Notes: a model not told the origin generated them from the sequence alone. Shown: positions 16,506 to 25,695, counted from the stretch's first letter. The stretch: DNA of 33,404 bases from Sphaerochaetaceae bacterium (GCA_016938475.1 JAFGUP010000218.1:1-33404), one strand, 5' to 3'. Numbers and translations: made by a program.

Positions 16506-17615
16506 ATGGTGGAAGACCGACAGTACATGGAACGTGCTCTGAGAGCAGCCGCAAGAGGTAGTGGAAATACGCGACCGAACCCTCTTGTCGGTGCCGTTAT
16601 AGTTCGCGATGGTGAAGTCATCGGTGAAGGCTGGCATGAAGCATACGGCACAGCACACGCTGAAGTGAATGCCTTGAACAGAGCTGGCGAGGCAGCTGCG
16701 GGTGCGACCATGTACGTCACCCTGGAACCTTGTTCCCACCACGGTAAGACCCCTCCCTGCTGTGAAGCTATCGTGAAAGCCGGGATCACCCGGCTCGTAT
16801 GCCCCATGGTCGACCCGAATCCTCAGGTGAGAGGAAGGGGCTTTGACTATCTGAGGGAGCATGGTGTCGAAGTTATCACCGGTATCATGGAGGAGGAAGC
16901 AGAGAAGCTCAACGAGGTCTTCCTGCATTACATCACCACTTCCCGTCCATTCGTCACCGTCAAGACAGCTATGTCTCTGGATGGCAAGATCGCCACAGCA
17001 ACCGGCAGCAGCAGGTGGATCTCGGGTGAAGAATCCCGTGCGTATGTGCATACTCTGCGCCATCAGAGTGCAGCCATAGCCGTTGGTGTGAACACCATTA
17101 TCGCAGATGATCCGCTTCTCACGACCCGTCTGGAAGGGAAGATATCTCGTAATCCACTGAGAGTCATCTACGATTCATCAGGAAGGACCCCGCTCGAAGC
17201 ACGAGTGCTCAACACTCTGAACCTCTCAGCGGTCCTCATCTTCTCTACACCTGCACTCACACCTCAGCAAAGACACCTGTATGAACAGAAGGGAGCACAG
17301 GTGATCATTCTGAACGGTAGTGATCGCGCTGAATTGGTGCGTGAATCCTTGAGAATTCTCGCAGAGAAACAGATCGACTCTCTTCTTGTCGAAGGAGGGG
17401 GTACCCTCATTGATTCGTTCTTTGCAGCTGACTCCGTGAACCGTTATATCACACACATCGCACCGATGATCATCGGCGGGGCAACTGCATTGACCCCCGT
17501 GGCAGGGCAAGGAGTTGACTCCTTAGAGAAAGCCTGTCGTTTCGGTGAAGTGGAGGTGCATCGTATGGGCGAGGATATCGTCCTGTTCGCTACAGGCAGA
17601 AGGAAGGGTAGGTAG
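16506..17615 (+). CDS. ribD: Bifunctional riboflavin biosynthesis deaminase/reductase RibD, 369 aa
   Basis: Carries out the second and third steps after GTP opening: deamination of the pyrimidine, then reduction of the ribose. The deaminase domain (about 1-145) has the zinc site His51 and Glu53 (HAEVNAL), Cys76 (LEPCSHHG) and Cys85 (TPPC). The reductase domain follows from about residue 147 (TVKTAMSLDGKIA, LLVEGGGTLI). The start at 16506 gives the usual short lead before YMERAL; an in-frame ATG six codons later is an alternative. It is the first gene of the riboswitch-controlled operon and abuts ribE. Confidence 0.96.
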   Translation: MVEDRQYMERALRAAARGSGNTRPNPLVGAVIVRDGEVIGEGWHEAYGTAHAEVNALNRAGEAAAGATMYVTLEPCSHHGKTPPCCEAIVKAGITRLVCPMVDPNPQVRGRGFDYLREHGVEVITGIMEEEAEKLNEVFLHYITTSRPFVTVKTAMSLDGKIATATGSSRWISGEESRAYVHTLRHQSAAIAVGVNTIIADDPLLTTRLEGKISRNPLRVIYDSSGRTPLEARVLNTLNLSAVLIFSTPALTPQQRHLYEQKGAQVIILNGSDRAELVRESLRILAEKQIDSLLVEGGGTLIDSFFAADSVNRYITHIAPMIIGGATALTPVAGQGVDSLEKACRFGEVEVHRMGEDIVLFATGRRKGR

Positions 17616-18251
17616 ATGTTCACCGGACTGATAGAAGAGGTGGGAGCACTGAGAAGCAGAGAGCATACCTCACTCACTATAGCCTGCACACAGCTGCAGG
17701 ATGATCTTGCTCTAGGAGACAGTGTAGCGGTGAACGGTGTCTGTCTCACGGTCACATGGTTTGACAGATCATCATTACGTGCCGAGGTGATGCCTGTGAC
17801 ACTGAGAACCACCAATCTCGGTTCACTCAGGAAAGACGAGCCGGTTCATCTGGAACGTGCTATGAAGATCACTGCCCGCCTCGGCGGGCACCTCGTTGCA
17901 GGTCATGTGGATGCGACGATACCTGTGCTTGCAAAGGCAGCTGAGAAAGATGCACTGCTCATCACACTTGCCATCCCGAAAGAGTTTCAACCGTTCATCA
18001 TTCATAGAGGGTCGGTTGCTCTCGATGGGGTAAGTCTCACGGTTGCCGACCTGTCAGAGAAGGACTTTACCGTCTCGCTGGTCGGGCATACCCGTGATCA
18101 TACCGCCCTGGCAGACAGGCGTGTCGGTCAGCAGGTGAACCTTGAGTGTGACCAGATCGGCAAGTATGTGTATCACCAGCTCTCTGCTGCAAACGGGAGC
18201 GGTTCACAGAAGATAACCTATGAGATGCTTTCAAAAGAAGGCTTTCTGTAA
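17616..18251 (+). CDS. ribE: Riboflavin synthase alpha subunit, 211 aa
   Basis: Dismutates two lumazine molecules to riboflavin. It starts with the family signature MFTGLIEEVG and has two similar halves: GDSVAVNGVCLTV in the first, and GSVALDGVSLTV in the second. The GGHLVAGHVD segment is also present. The length is typical. The ATG directly follows the ribD stop, with its ribosome-binding site (AGGAAGGG) inside ribD. Confidence 0.95.
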   Translation: MFTGLIEEVGALRSREHTSLTIACTQLQDDLALGDSVAVNGVCLTVTWFDRSSLRAEVMPVTLRTTNLGSLRKDEPVHLERAMKITARLGGHLVAGHVDATIPVLAKAAEKDALLITLAIPKEFQPFIIHRGSVALDGVSLTVADLSEKDFTVSLVGHTRDHTALADRRVGQQVNLECDQIGKYVYHQLSAANGSGSQKITYEMLSKEGFL

Positions 18252-18284
18252 ACAAAAGTATCAAAAAAGATATGGAGGAGAAAT

Positions 18285-19517
18285 ATGAAACTGAATAGTG
18301 TCAGAGAGGCCGTTGAGGCTATACGAGCAGGCGGTATCGCAGTCGTCATAGACGATATGGACAGGGAACATGAAGGAGATCTCATTGCAGCTGCAGAGCT
18401 GGCTTCTCCCGAGGTGATCAATTTCATGGTCACCCACGGACGTGGTCTTGTCTGTGTTCCGCTTGAACGATCCATCGTGGAAGAGCTTAACCTCCCGGCT
18501 ATGACACGGAAGAACAGAGACCCCATGGGAACCGCCTTCACGATAAGCGTCGATCATCGAGATACCACCACCGGTATCTCCGCCTATGAGCGTGCACTGA
18601 GCATTCAGCGCCTCGGTGCAGAAGATGCGCGTGAGGACGAGTTCAACTCTCCCGGACACGTATTCCCTCTCATCGCGGCCGACGGGGGTGTGATTTCCAG
18701 GCCGGGGCATACCGAGGCAGCCGTAGATCTGGCTCAGGCAGCGGGACTGCGCCCTGCAGGTGTTATCTGTGAGATTCTCAAGGAGGACGGAACGATGGCG
18801 CGAACTGATGACCTGATCGAATTCGCACAGACGCATCGGCTTCCTGTCATCACCATAGCCCAGCTCATTCAGTGGAGAAAGGATGAGAATCGTGAACGAT
18901 TCGTACTTGATTCTACCGTATCCCTACCGACACAGTATGGTGAGTTCACCCTTCACACCTACGTTCATCAGGAAAGCGGCGAGCACCACCTTGCCCTTGT
19001 GATGGGGGATATCAGTTCCGACGAACACTCTAAGCCTCCTCTTGTCAGAGTGCACAGTGAATGCCTCACAGGAGATGTCCTGCATTCGCTTCGATGTGAT
19101 TGCGGACAGCAGCTCGATGCATCTCTCGAGCGAATCGCTGCGGAAGGACGGGGTGCTGTCATCTATCTTCGCCAGGAGGGCAGGGGTATCGGGCTGGTCA
19201 ATAAGATGAGGGCCTACCGGCTCCAGGAGCAGGGGTATGACACTGTGCAGGCGAATATAGAGCTGGGTTTTGCAGCCGATGAACGGAACTATGAAGTAGC
19301 CGCCACGATCCTGAGCGATCTGGGGGTGAAACAGGTCCGTCTTCTGACGAACAATCCTGATAAAGTGAATGGGCTTGAGAACAGCGGAATTACAGTGGCG
19401 GAACGTCTAGCGATCGTCACTGCTCTGTACGATTCTAACCGAACCTATATGCAGGTGAAATCAACCAAGATGGGACACCTGTACCAGGTAGAGAGTCACG
19501 AACTTAAAGCAATATAG
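18285..19517 (+). CDS. ribBA: Bifunctional DHBP synthase / GTP cyclohydrolase II, 410 aa
   Basis: Makes both riboflavin precursors. The N-terminal RibB domain (about 1-200) has the acidic motif [19 protein letters not shown] and [11 protein letters not shown]. The C-terminal RibA domain has the zinc cysteines in [18 protein letters not shown], the catalytic loop RQEGRGIGL and LLTNNPDKV. Both domains look complete. GGAGGAG lies just upstream of the ATG. It is third in the order ribD-ribE-ribBA-ribH, which is the Bacillus order. Confidence 0.96.
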   Translation: MKLNSVREAVEAIRAGGIAVVIDDMDREHEGDLIAAAELASPEVINFMVTHGRGLVCVPLERSIVEELNLPAMTRKNRDPMGTAFTISVDHRDTTTGISAYERALSIQRLGAEDAREDEFNSPGHVFPLIAADGGVISRPGHTEAAVDLAQAAGLRPAGVICEILKEDGTMARTDDLIEFAQTHRLPVITIAQLIQWRKDENRERFVLDSTVSLPTQYGEFTLHTYVHQESGEHHLALVMGDISSDEHSKPPLVRVHSECLTGDVLHSLRCDCGQQLDASLERIAAEGRGAVIYLRQEGRGIGLVNKMRAYRLQEQGYDTVQANIELGFAADERNYEVAATILSDLGVKQVRLLTNNPDKVNGLENSGITVAERLAIVTALYDSNRTYMQVKSTKMGHLYQVESHELKAI

Positions 19518-19540
19518 ATCAACAGACGAAGGAGACATCT

Positions 19541-20020
19541 ATGAACACGATACACACGATCCAGGGAAATCTGGTAGCACAGGGAAAGCGTTTCGCTATA
19601 GTTGCGGCGCGATTCAACGAGTTTATCACCTCAAAGCTGATAGACGGAGCACATGATGCTTTGACCCGTCATGGGGTTGATGAAAAAGACATCACCCTCT
19701 CCTGGTGTCCGGGAGCCTATGAGATCCCCATGGTGGCAAAGAAACTCGCACTCAAGGATGAGTACGATGCCGTGATCTGTCTCGGGTGCGTGATCAGAGG
19801 CAGTACACCGCACTTCGACTATGTAGCTGCAGAGGTGGCAAAGGGAATCGGAAAGGTCTCTTTAGATGTCGACAAACCGGTCATCTTCGGTGTTCTGACC
19901 ACTGAGAACATTGAGCAGGCGATAGAAAGAGCCGGCACGAAATCAGGAAACAAGGGGTTTGACGCTGCTCAGGCTGCCATCGAAATGGTCAACCTGTATG
20001 ATGAGATAGCGAGAGCTTAA
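19541..20020 (+). CDS. ribH: Lumazine synthase, 159 aa
   Basis: Condenses the RibD and RibB products to lumazine; family members form 60-subunit shells or pentamers. Conserved parts seen are [41 protein letters not shown] and [15 protein letters not shown], and the length is normal. AAGGAG precedes the ATG. It ends only two bases from the stop of the convergent macrodomain gene, and no terminator is visible between them. Confidence 0.96.
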   Translation: MNTIHTIQGNLVAQGKRFAIVAARFNEFITSKLIDGAHDALTRHGVDEKDITLSWCPGAYEIPMVAKKLALKDEYDAVICLGCVIRGSTPHFDYVAAEVAKGIGKVSLDVDKPVIFGVLTTENIEQAIERAGTKSGNKGFDAAQAAIEMVNLYDEIARA

Positions 20021-20022
20021 CC

Positions 20023-20517
20023 TCATTGTAGCCTTGAAAGGTGGTCAAACAGTTTTCGTGTGAGAATCACCAGATAGACTTCATGATCATGACGGGAGAG
20101 AAAGCTTTCGATAGAAGACACAGCTACCCGGTAAGCATCATCGACCGGGTAGCCATAAATTCCCGATGAGATCAGGGGAAATGCTATCGAGGTAAAACCT
20201 TCTCTCAGACACACCTCGAGGGAGCGGGTGTAACACGATGCAAGGAGTTTGGCCTCAGAGTGAGTGCCTCCTGTGTACACAGGTCCTGCCGCATGGATGA
20301 TCTTCTTTGCGTGAAGGGCAAAGCCATCGGTAACGGCAACTTCTCCCGTTTTCACCGGAGGGAGTTTTCTGCATGCAGCAGAGAGCGCCTCTTTACCGGC
20401 AGCGTGAAAAATTGCGCCGCACACTCCACCGCCCATGGAAAGTCGTGTGTTGGCGGCATTGACAATCACATCAACTTCCATCTCCGTAATATCTCCCTGG
20501 ATCAGATGAAACGGCAT
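20023..20517 (-). CDS. Macrodomain protein (ADP-ribose binding, probable hydrolase), 164 aa
   Basis: A single macrodomain covers the whole protein. Motifs of the MacroD/YmdB group are QGDITEMEVDVIVNAAN, the GGGVCGAIFHAAG loop, IIHAAGPVY and the phosphate loop SSGIYGYP. Family members bind ADP-ribose and remove O-acetyl or ADP-ribosyl groups. The start at 20517 follows GGAGGTG by about 5 bases; an extension of 8 residues upstream has no ribosome-binding site. It diverges from the helicase gene; a functional link is possible but unproven. Confidence 0.92.
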   Translation of the reverse strand: MPFHLIQGDITEMEVDVIVNAANTRLSMGGGVCGAIFHAAGKEALSAACRKLPPVKTGEVAVTDGFALHAKKIIHAAGPVYTGGTHSEAKLLASCYTRSLEVCLREGFTSIAFPLISSGIYGYPVDDAYRVAVSSIESFLSRHDHEVYLVILTRKLFDHLSRLQ

Positions 20518-20623
20518 GGGTACACCTCCAGTTCTCATCATATCATGGTAATCGCCTTCTTTGGTGTGTATTCATGAAGCCCTGTGATATACTGACTCAG
20601 AACATTGACTGAGGGGAGGGCGT

Positions 20624-22771
20624 GTGCATACCGACAATGAATATCAATCAAAACTGGAACGTCTGCTTGTCCTGCAGGGGACTGATCCGGGATTTTTCGT
20701 CCTTGCAGTCCACTCGTTCATCGAGTCAACGCTCAGAGAACGTTATTGTCTGATGGAAGCTGAGGTCTCTTTCACTGAATTGGTGAAGGTCTTTAAAGAC
20801 GACAGCACTCAGGATGCAAAAGCCGGGCAGTATTTCAACACTCGCATCAGGATTCTTACAGCACTGAAGGAAGCTCATAAGGCTGTCAATGATGTGCGTC
20901 ACCGTTTTTCCCTCATGAGTGAAGAAGATGCCCGTATAGCAACGGTTCATCTGAAGGAGTTCTGCTCTCTGGTCGGCATCCCTGACTCTACGGTACTTGT
21001 CCGCCTCCATGAATATCTATCGCTATGGGATGCCAGGAAGCCGCTTGGAGTACTCTGGGATGAATATGAACGGCTTTACCGGGAACACCTGATACAACAG
21101 AAAGAGAAGGAGGACCTCATTGATGACATGATGGTTCTCACTGAACTGCAGCAGACAACTCAGTGGTTGAATGTTCAGCTCATCATCATGAATCAGGACA
21201 TGAAGAAGGTGGAACTGCTGCAAAATCGTGACCACAAGAAAATTGATGAGCTGAGAAGGAAACGGTATGAGCTGACAGAGGAACTCAAGAGAGTGAATAG
21301 TGAGGCAGCACAGCTGCAGGGGGTCCGCGTGGCCTTTGATGCACTGCAGAAGATGTCACTGTATACTCGTACGCGGGGAGATTACGAGCGGGTAGTGGTC
21401 CGGCTCTCTTTCGAACAGCAGGAAGTCGTCAATCACATCTCCCTCACTTCGGACTTCCTGATACGAGGAAGAGCAGGAACTGGAAAGACACTCGTGCTCC
21501 TCAAAGCGATGGAGAAGGTGACGGGCTCACCTGAACCGGAGGTTCCCGTGCCCTCTTACCTGCTTCTGACCTACACCAACGCACTGGTGAAATATGACCG
21601 GTATCTCCAGTCAGTCTTTGCTTCAGACCGCGATGAGGATTCACTGAAGACAGCCGATGCCTTTATGCTTGACACACTGCACTCCTTCGACCCGCTGATC
21701 ACGGTGGATGCCGACATACTTTCTGAACTTCTTGATGGAATACATATCCACCCTCTCGACAGCAAAGGAATCGCTCATGAGATCGAGAATTTCATCTGGG
21801 CAGGGGACCTCACCAAAGAAGAGTATGTCGAACAGATGGTGAAACGAGCCGGTATGTCTGTATCACTGAAACAGGATCAGAGAGAGGCGGTGTGGGGTAT
21901 CAAGGAAGAGGTGGAAGAGAAACTCGCACAGCGTGATGGCAAGCCGTTCAGGTATCTGCGATATCTTCTTCTGCGTAACCTCGAGACATGTGAAGACTTC
22001 TCAGCCTTTCAAGTTGATTATCTGTTCGTTGATGAAGCTCAGGACCTTGATGCCTTGACCCTCAAGGTCCTGAAGAAGCTGACCCGGCGAGCACTGATAC
22101 TTGCAGGAGACGAACAGCAGTCCATCTATCAGCAGGGTTTCAGTTTCAAACGGGCAGGTATCGACATCGTCGGTACAAGCAGACTGCTGACACTCAATTT
22201 CAGGAACTCTGTCCAGATTCACTCACTGGCAGAGCGGTACAGAACGAACTCAGGGAAGCAGAGCGCGAGAGAGACGGGGGTGGAAGCTTTCCGGGATGGG
22301 CCCCCTGTTGAACTGTTTCAGAAGACCTCACAGACGAAGGCTCTTGCCCACATCGCAAAACGTGTGCGGTTCTTCATAGACTTTCTGGGGTATGAGAGGG
22401 AGAACATCTGCATCATCACGGTGAGTAAATCACTGTTCGGTATAATCGCCTCGGCTCTCGATGAGCAGGGTATCACATCGGAGGCGATTGTCGACGCCGA
22501 TTTCTCCTTTTCCTCAAGCGGCAGTGTCAGACTGACCACGATGCATTCGGCCAAGGGACTCGATTTCCCCGTTGTCCTTCTGTATCTCCCCGGTGCCACC
22601 CGTCAGCACAGTGAGTACGATGGGAAAGTGAACGATATGCTCCTGAGAAACCTCATCTATGTATCGCTCACACGAGCAATGGAACACCTGAATATTTTTA
22701 CTCTCTCTTCTTCCTCGTGTCATGCCATACAGGATCTCAAAGCATTGGTGCCTGTGACCATAGGACCTTGA
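20624..22771 (+). CDS. UvrD/Rep-like superfamily 1 helicase with HEPN/DUF4145-like N-terminal region, 715 aa
   Basis: ATP-driven DNA or RNA translocase. The GTG start is preceded by GAGGGGAGG. Helicase motifs are Walker A GRAGTGKT (about 282-289), motif II DEAQD, AGDEQQSIYQQG (motif III), LNFRNS (motif IV), HSAKGLDFPVVLLY (motif V) and YVSLTRAMEHL (motif VI). The first 130 residues are helical, with AVHSFIESTLRERY and KAVNDVRHRF; the latter resembles the N-x-x-RH pattern of HEPN/DUF4145 domains of type I restriction enzymes. A coiled coil (about 150-235) follows. There is no nuclease motif that I can see. Such stand-alone helicases occur in repair and in phage defence; I cannot tell which applies. 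Confidence 0.9.
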   Translation: MHTDNEYQSKLERLLVLQGTDPGFFVLAVHSFIESTLRERYCLMEAEVSFTELVKVFKDDSTQDAKAGQYFNTRIRILTALKEAHKAVNDVRHRFSLMSEEDARIATVHLKEFCSLVGIPDSTVLVRLHEYLSLWDARKPLGVLWDEYERLYREHLIQQKEKEDLIDDMMVLTELQQTTQWLNVQLIIMNQDMKKVELLQNRDHKKIDELRRKRYELTEELKRVNSEAAQLQGVRVAFDALQKMSLYTRTRGDYERVVVRLSFEQQEVVNHISLTSDFLIRGRAGTGKTLVLLKAMEKVTGSPEPEVPVPSYLLLTYTNALVKYDRYLQSVFASDRDEDSLKTADAFMLDTLHSFDPLITVDADILSELLDGIHIHPLDSKGIAHEIENFIWAGDLTKEEYVEQMVKRAGMSVSLKQDQREAVWGIKEEVEEKLAQRDGKPFRYLRYLLLRNLETCEDFSAFQVDYLFVDEAQDLDALTLKVLKKLTRRALILAGDEQQSIYQQGFSFKRAGIDIVGTSRLLTLNFRNSVQIHSLAERYRTNSGKQSARETGVEAFRDGPPVELFQKTSQTKALAHIAKRVRFFIDFLGYERENICIITVSKSLFGIIASALDEQGITSEAIVDADFSFSSSGSVRLTTMHSAKGLDFPVVLLYLPGATRQHSEYDGKVNDMLLRNLIYVSLTRAMEHLNIFTLSSSSCHAIQDLKALVPVTIGP

Positions 22772-22812
22772 ATATCAGGCCGATGAGCAGTACCCTGATC
22801 AGGAGGTCGTGT

Positions 22813-23190
22813 ATGAAACGTCTGCTGTTCTGGCTGACCAGAGGGCTCATGGTCGTCTATATTCTGTTCATCTCACTTTTTGCCCTTGATTCCTTTGATT
22901 CTGCCTATTCAACATCACAGCAGCTGATCAGTTTCATGATCCATATTGCTCCTTCCGTCCTGCTGGCAGTGACGCTCTTTTTTGCCTGGAAGCGACCCCT
23001 TGTCGGTGCCGCCGGCTTTCTGGTGATGAGCGTGTTCTTTACCATACTGGTTCATGGGCCTTCAGGCGGTATCGGGTTTTATATTCTGGTCATTCCCGCT
23101 CTCATCGGCTCCTTTATGTTTTGTGTCGAATCGATCCGGACAAAACGTCATGGAGGAAGAGAACACAATAAATCAGGAGGTACCCGATGA
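22813..23190 (+). CDS. Four-helix membrane protein of unknown function, 125 aa
   Basis: Four hydrophobic segments fill the protein: about 8-26, 36-58, 60-80 and 86-110. Short loops and a basic, polar tail follow. It resembles a widespread small family with FALDSF after helix 1 and HIAPSVLL in helix 2; a DUF7670-type name comes to mind but is unchecked. AGGAGG lies 6 bases before the ATG. Its stop overlaps the FMN-binding gene (ATGA), so the two are translationally coupled and probably act together in the membrane. Confidence 0.85.
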   Translation: MKRLLFWLTRGLMVVYILFISLFALDSFDSAYSTSQQLISFMIHIAPSVLLAVTLFFAWKRPLVGAAGFLVMSVFFTILVHGPSGGIGFYILVIPALIGSFMFCVESIRTKRHGGREHNKSGGTR

Positions 23191-23579
23191 AAACCCGGTT
23201 CATCGTGCTCATCGTAATCGTTCTTGCCATCGGTATTCTGGCTGTGACTGTATCACTGCTTCTTCGCACTACTGAAAAGAAGCTGGAAGCCCTCACAGCT
23301 ATCGAGATCGAGGATGTCGATCTCCTGCAGGTGCCTGACGGTACCTACGAAGGAGAATGGAAAGTCTTTCCCATCAACGTCGTAGTACGAGTTTCGGTGA
23401 CAGACCATGAGATAACCGAGGTTCTTCTTATGAAACACGACAATGGGCAGGGAGAGGCGGCAGAGGAACTGCTTGATGAGATAGTACACGCACAGAGAAT
23501 CAATCTGGATGCAGTCAGCGGGGCAAGTTACAGCAGTAAGGCGATTCTTCTGGCAGTGCGCGATGCGCTGGTGCAGTAG
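23187..23579 (+). CDS. Membrane-anchored FMN-binding domain protein with flavinylation motif, 130 aa
   Basis: An N-terminal membrane helix (about 4-27) anchors an extracytoplasmic FMN-binding domain, as in NqrC and RnfG. The core begins DGTYEGEW and ends with DAVSGAS (Asp108 to Ser114), which matches the DxxTGAT-type motif where ApbE attaches FMN to a Ser or Thr. AGGAGGT precedes the ATG, and the start overlaps the stop of the membrane protein upstream. It may pass electrons to or from a periplasmic partner; the coupled four-helix protein could be the membrane end of that path. This is inference. Confidence 0.9.
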   Translation: MKTRFIVLIVIVLAIGILAVTVSLLLRTTEKKLEALTAIEIEDVDLLQVPDGTYEGEWKVFPINVVVRVSVTDHEITEVLLMKHDNGQGEAAEELLDEIVHAQRINLDAVSGASYSSKAILLAVRDALVQ

Positions 23580-23616
23580 GAGAGCTCATATTCGCAGTGA
23601 CTCAGCGATCTCTTGC

Positions 23617-23862
23617 TCAACTGACCTTGACAGTCAGTGTGGAGTTAAGCGCCTGAGCAATATCTACAAGTTTGCCGATGGTGAAATTTCTCGTTCCGTT
23701 CAGGATCTGTGTGATATTGGCCGGTGAGGTATTCATGGTTCTTGCAAGGTCTGCCTTTGTGACACCTTTTTCTTTCATCACCCTATAGATGTCCTCTGTT
23801 ATGGTATGTATGTACAAGAATTTTCCGCTATCCGTTTCCTGTGTTGCACTTTCCTTCAACAT
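23617..23862 (-). CDS. Xre-family HTH protein, antitoxin-like, 81 aa
   Basis: A DNA-binding helix-turn-helix fills residues about 18-72 (KADLARTMNTSPANITQILNG), followed by the TIGKLVDIAQALNSTLTV tail common in HigA-type antitoxins and small Xre regulators. AGGAG lies 8 bases before the ATG. No toxin-sized frame precedes it: the 250 bases upstream hold only a promoter and hairpins. It may be an orphan antitoxin or a stand-alone regulator. It converges on the FMN-binding gene. Confidence 0.85.
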   Translation of the reverse strand: MLKESATQETDSGKFLYIHTITEDIYRVMKEKGVTKADLARTMNTSPANITQILNGTRNFTIGKLVDIAQALNSTLTVKVS

Positions 23863-24015
23863 GCATCATTCTCCTCAATCTGTGCGTGCAGGAATTTTCA
23901 CTGCCCGCTGCCTGGGATTATGACAGTAGTTTTCTCCAGTATCTAAGGCAATGAGAACCTGGAACTCATTTGTGAGTACCAGTGATTCTGATTCCCTTAT
24001 CTGTATGAAACGCAT

Positions 24016-24107
24016 GAAAATTAAATAATCAGGTGCGTGTTTCGTACCTGATTATCTTTCGTACACTTTTTTAGTACTGCTACTGTCTTCTCTAGCAGAA
24101 TCTGCTA
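24016..24107 (-). ncRNA. Candidate small RNA or leader between pdxT and the HTH gene
   Basis: A good promoter (24114-24142) would start a transcript near 24107. The first 15 bases form TAGCAG-ATT-CTGCTA. After about 40 unpaired bases, a 10-bp hairpin followed by TTTAATTTTC would end it at about 24016, giving roughly 90 nt. No open frame is seen. It could instead be an attenuated leader of the HTH gene. Confidence 0.4.
24025..24055 (-). terminator. Terminator for pdxST or the candidate small RNA
   Basis: On the minus strand ATAATCAGGT pairs perfectly with ACCTGATTAT across an 11-base loop, and TTTAATTTTC follows. It lies about 120 bases beyond the pdxT stop. In the remaining stretch to the HTH gene (23863-24015) I see nothing else but that gene's Shine-Dalgarno. 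Confidence 0.65.
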
Positions 24108-24113
24108 TTAATA

Positions 24114-24142
24114 GTTATACTAAATGTCAGAAGAGCTGTCAA
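24114..24142 (-). promoter_or_regulatory. Minus-strand promoter just beyond pdxT
   Basis: On the minus strand TTGACA (24142-24137), exactly 17 bases, then TATAAC (24119-24114). It is one of the best sigma-70 promoter matches in the window. It drives the candidate small RNA and, by readthrough, the HTH gene. Confidence 0.65.
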
Positions 24143-24172
24143 GAATCACTTTCCGGTTTTCGTTTCAGAATT

Positions 24173-24799
24173 TTATGCACTTGAAAGATTCCACCTGGCA
24201 CTATCGGGCAATTCTTCTGAAGTGAGAGAAAAGGCCGGGTCTATCTTATGGATAAAATACGCATGTACTCTCGGGTCCTCTGTCAGCTCTGGATGGAAGG
24301 CTGTCACCAGACAGGTATCGCTCTCTGCTGCTACGATCCTCCCTTCATGGTTCGCCAGAGGACGGACATTACAACCACAGGAGGTGATGTACGGTGCCCG
24401 AATGAATCGCATCGGAATCCGCCCGAGGCCGGCGAACGTTTGATAGCTGTGAAAACTACCCAGCTGTCTTCCATACCCGTTGCGTTGAACCGATATCGGC
24501 AGTGTTCCCAGGTGAGGGCTCTCCTGCCCCTCTATATCGTGTGCAAGGAGGATCAGACCGGCACAGGTGCCGAACACCGGTAGACCTTCACTGATCATGT
24601 CCTTCAGAAAACCAAAGAGGTTTCGAGAGTGCAGGAGTCTACCCATTACGGTAGACTCTCCCCCGGGAATGATAAGGCCATCCATCTCCCTGTTCAGGTG
24701 TGAGCTGTCCCTGATCTCAAAAGAGTTCACGCCGATGCGTTTCAGCATCTTCGTATGCTCTTCAAATCCGCCCTGCAGGCCAAGTACTCCGATCGTCAT
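24173..24799 (-). CDS. pdxT: Pyridoxal 5'-phosphate synthase glutaminase subunit PdxT, 208 aa
   Basis: Releases ammonia from glutamine for PdxS. Class I glutaminase parts are [12 protein letters not shown], the glutamine-binding [11 protein letters not shown], the nucleophile Cys in [11 protein letters not shown], and the His and Glu of the triad in [13 protein letters not shown]. The length is slightly above the usual 190-200 because of a short C-terminal tail. Its ATG overlaps the pdxS stop (ATGA), so the two subunits are translationally coupled. Confidence 0.96.
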   Translation of the reverse strand: MTIGVLGLQGGFEEHTKMLKRIGVNSFEIRDSSHLNREMDGLIIPGGESTVMGRLLHSRNLFGFLKDMISEGLPVFGTCAGLILLAHDIEGQESPHLGTLPISVQRNGYGRQLGSFHSYQTFAGLGRIPMRFIRAPYITSCGCNVRPLANHEGRIVAAESDTCLVTAFHPELTEDPRVHAYFIHKIDPAFSLTSEELPDSARWNLSSA

Positions 24800-25671
24800 A
24801 CTCCGCGCTCCGCCATCAACAGGGCGATCTCCTGTTCGTTGATACCGACCATGGCCTCTCCAAGGTTCTCTGACAACCGTGCAAGAAGGATGGGGTCCTG
24901 ATAGCCGGTCACTGCTTCTACGATCGCACGGGAGCGTTTTACGGGATCGCCCGACTTGAAAATTCCCGAACCGACGAAGACACCCTCAGCACCAAGTTGC
25001 ATCATCAGAGCAGCATCAGCGGGGGTGGCGATGCCTCCGGCAGCAAAGTTGACTACAGGGAGTGCCCCCTTCTCTGCCACCTCTGCAAGGAGATCGAAGG
25101 GAACCTGAAGGTCCTTTGCCACCTGATACAGTTCATCTTCTCTCAGTCCGTGAACGTGTCTGATCTCATGCTGCAGTCCTCTCATATGACGCACTGCCTG
25201 GATGATATCTCCAGTTCCCGGTTCTCCTTTGGTCCTGATCATCGAAGCACCTTCACTGATTCTTCTCAGTGCTTCACCTAGATCTCTCGCACCGCAGACA
25301 AAAGGAACCCTGAATGCTCTCTTGTTGATGTGGTACACATCGTCAGCCGGACTGAGTACCTCACTTTCATCGATGTAGTCGATCTCGATGGCTTCAAGGA
25401 TCTGTGCCTCCGTGAAGTGTCCGATTCGGACCTTCGCCATGACCGGGATTGAGACCGCTTCCTGGATACTGCGTATCATGGCAGGATCACTCATCCGTGA
25501 CACTCCTCCTGCTGCCCGGATATCTGCAGGGATCCTTTCAAGTGCCATCACAGCGCATGCTCCTGCATCTTCAGCGATTCTTGCTTGTTCGACGGTGGTC
25601 ACATCCATGATGACACCACCTTTGAGCATCTGTGCAAGATTCTTATTCAATTCGTACTGTTCTGTGTTCAT
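24796..25671 (-). CDS. pdxS: Pyridoxal 5'-phosphate synthase subunit PdxS, 291 aa
   Basis: Builds PLP from ribose 5-phosphate, glyceraldehyde 3-phosphate and ammonia from PdxT; it acts as a 12-mer barrel. Seen are [26 protein letters not shown], the catalytic Lys in [10 protein letters not shown], the second Lys in [13 protein letters not shown], and the phosphate-binding [10 protein letters not shown] and [11 protein letters not shown]. The length is typical. GGAGG lies 9 bases before the ATG. It is expressed divergently from the PdxR-like activator. Confidence 0.97.
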   Translation of the reverse strand: MNTEQYELNKNLAQMLKGGVIMDVTTVEQARIAEDAGACAVMALERIPADIRAAGGVSRMSDPAMIRSIQEAVSIPVMAKVRIGHFTEAQILEAIEIDYIDESEVLSPADDVYHINKRAFRVPFVCGARDLGEALRRISEGASMIRTKGEPGTGDIIQAVRHMRGLQHEIRHVHGLREDELYQVAKDLQVPFDLLAEVAEKGALPVVNFAAGGIATPADAALMMQLGAEGVFVGSGIFKSGDPVKRSRAIVEAVTGYQDPILLARLSENLGEAMVGINEQEIALLMAERGV

Positions 25672-25695
25672 ATCTTTGTTCCTCCGATTGTATTC

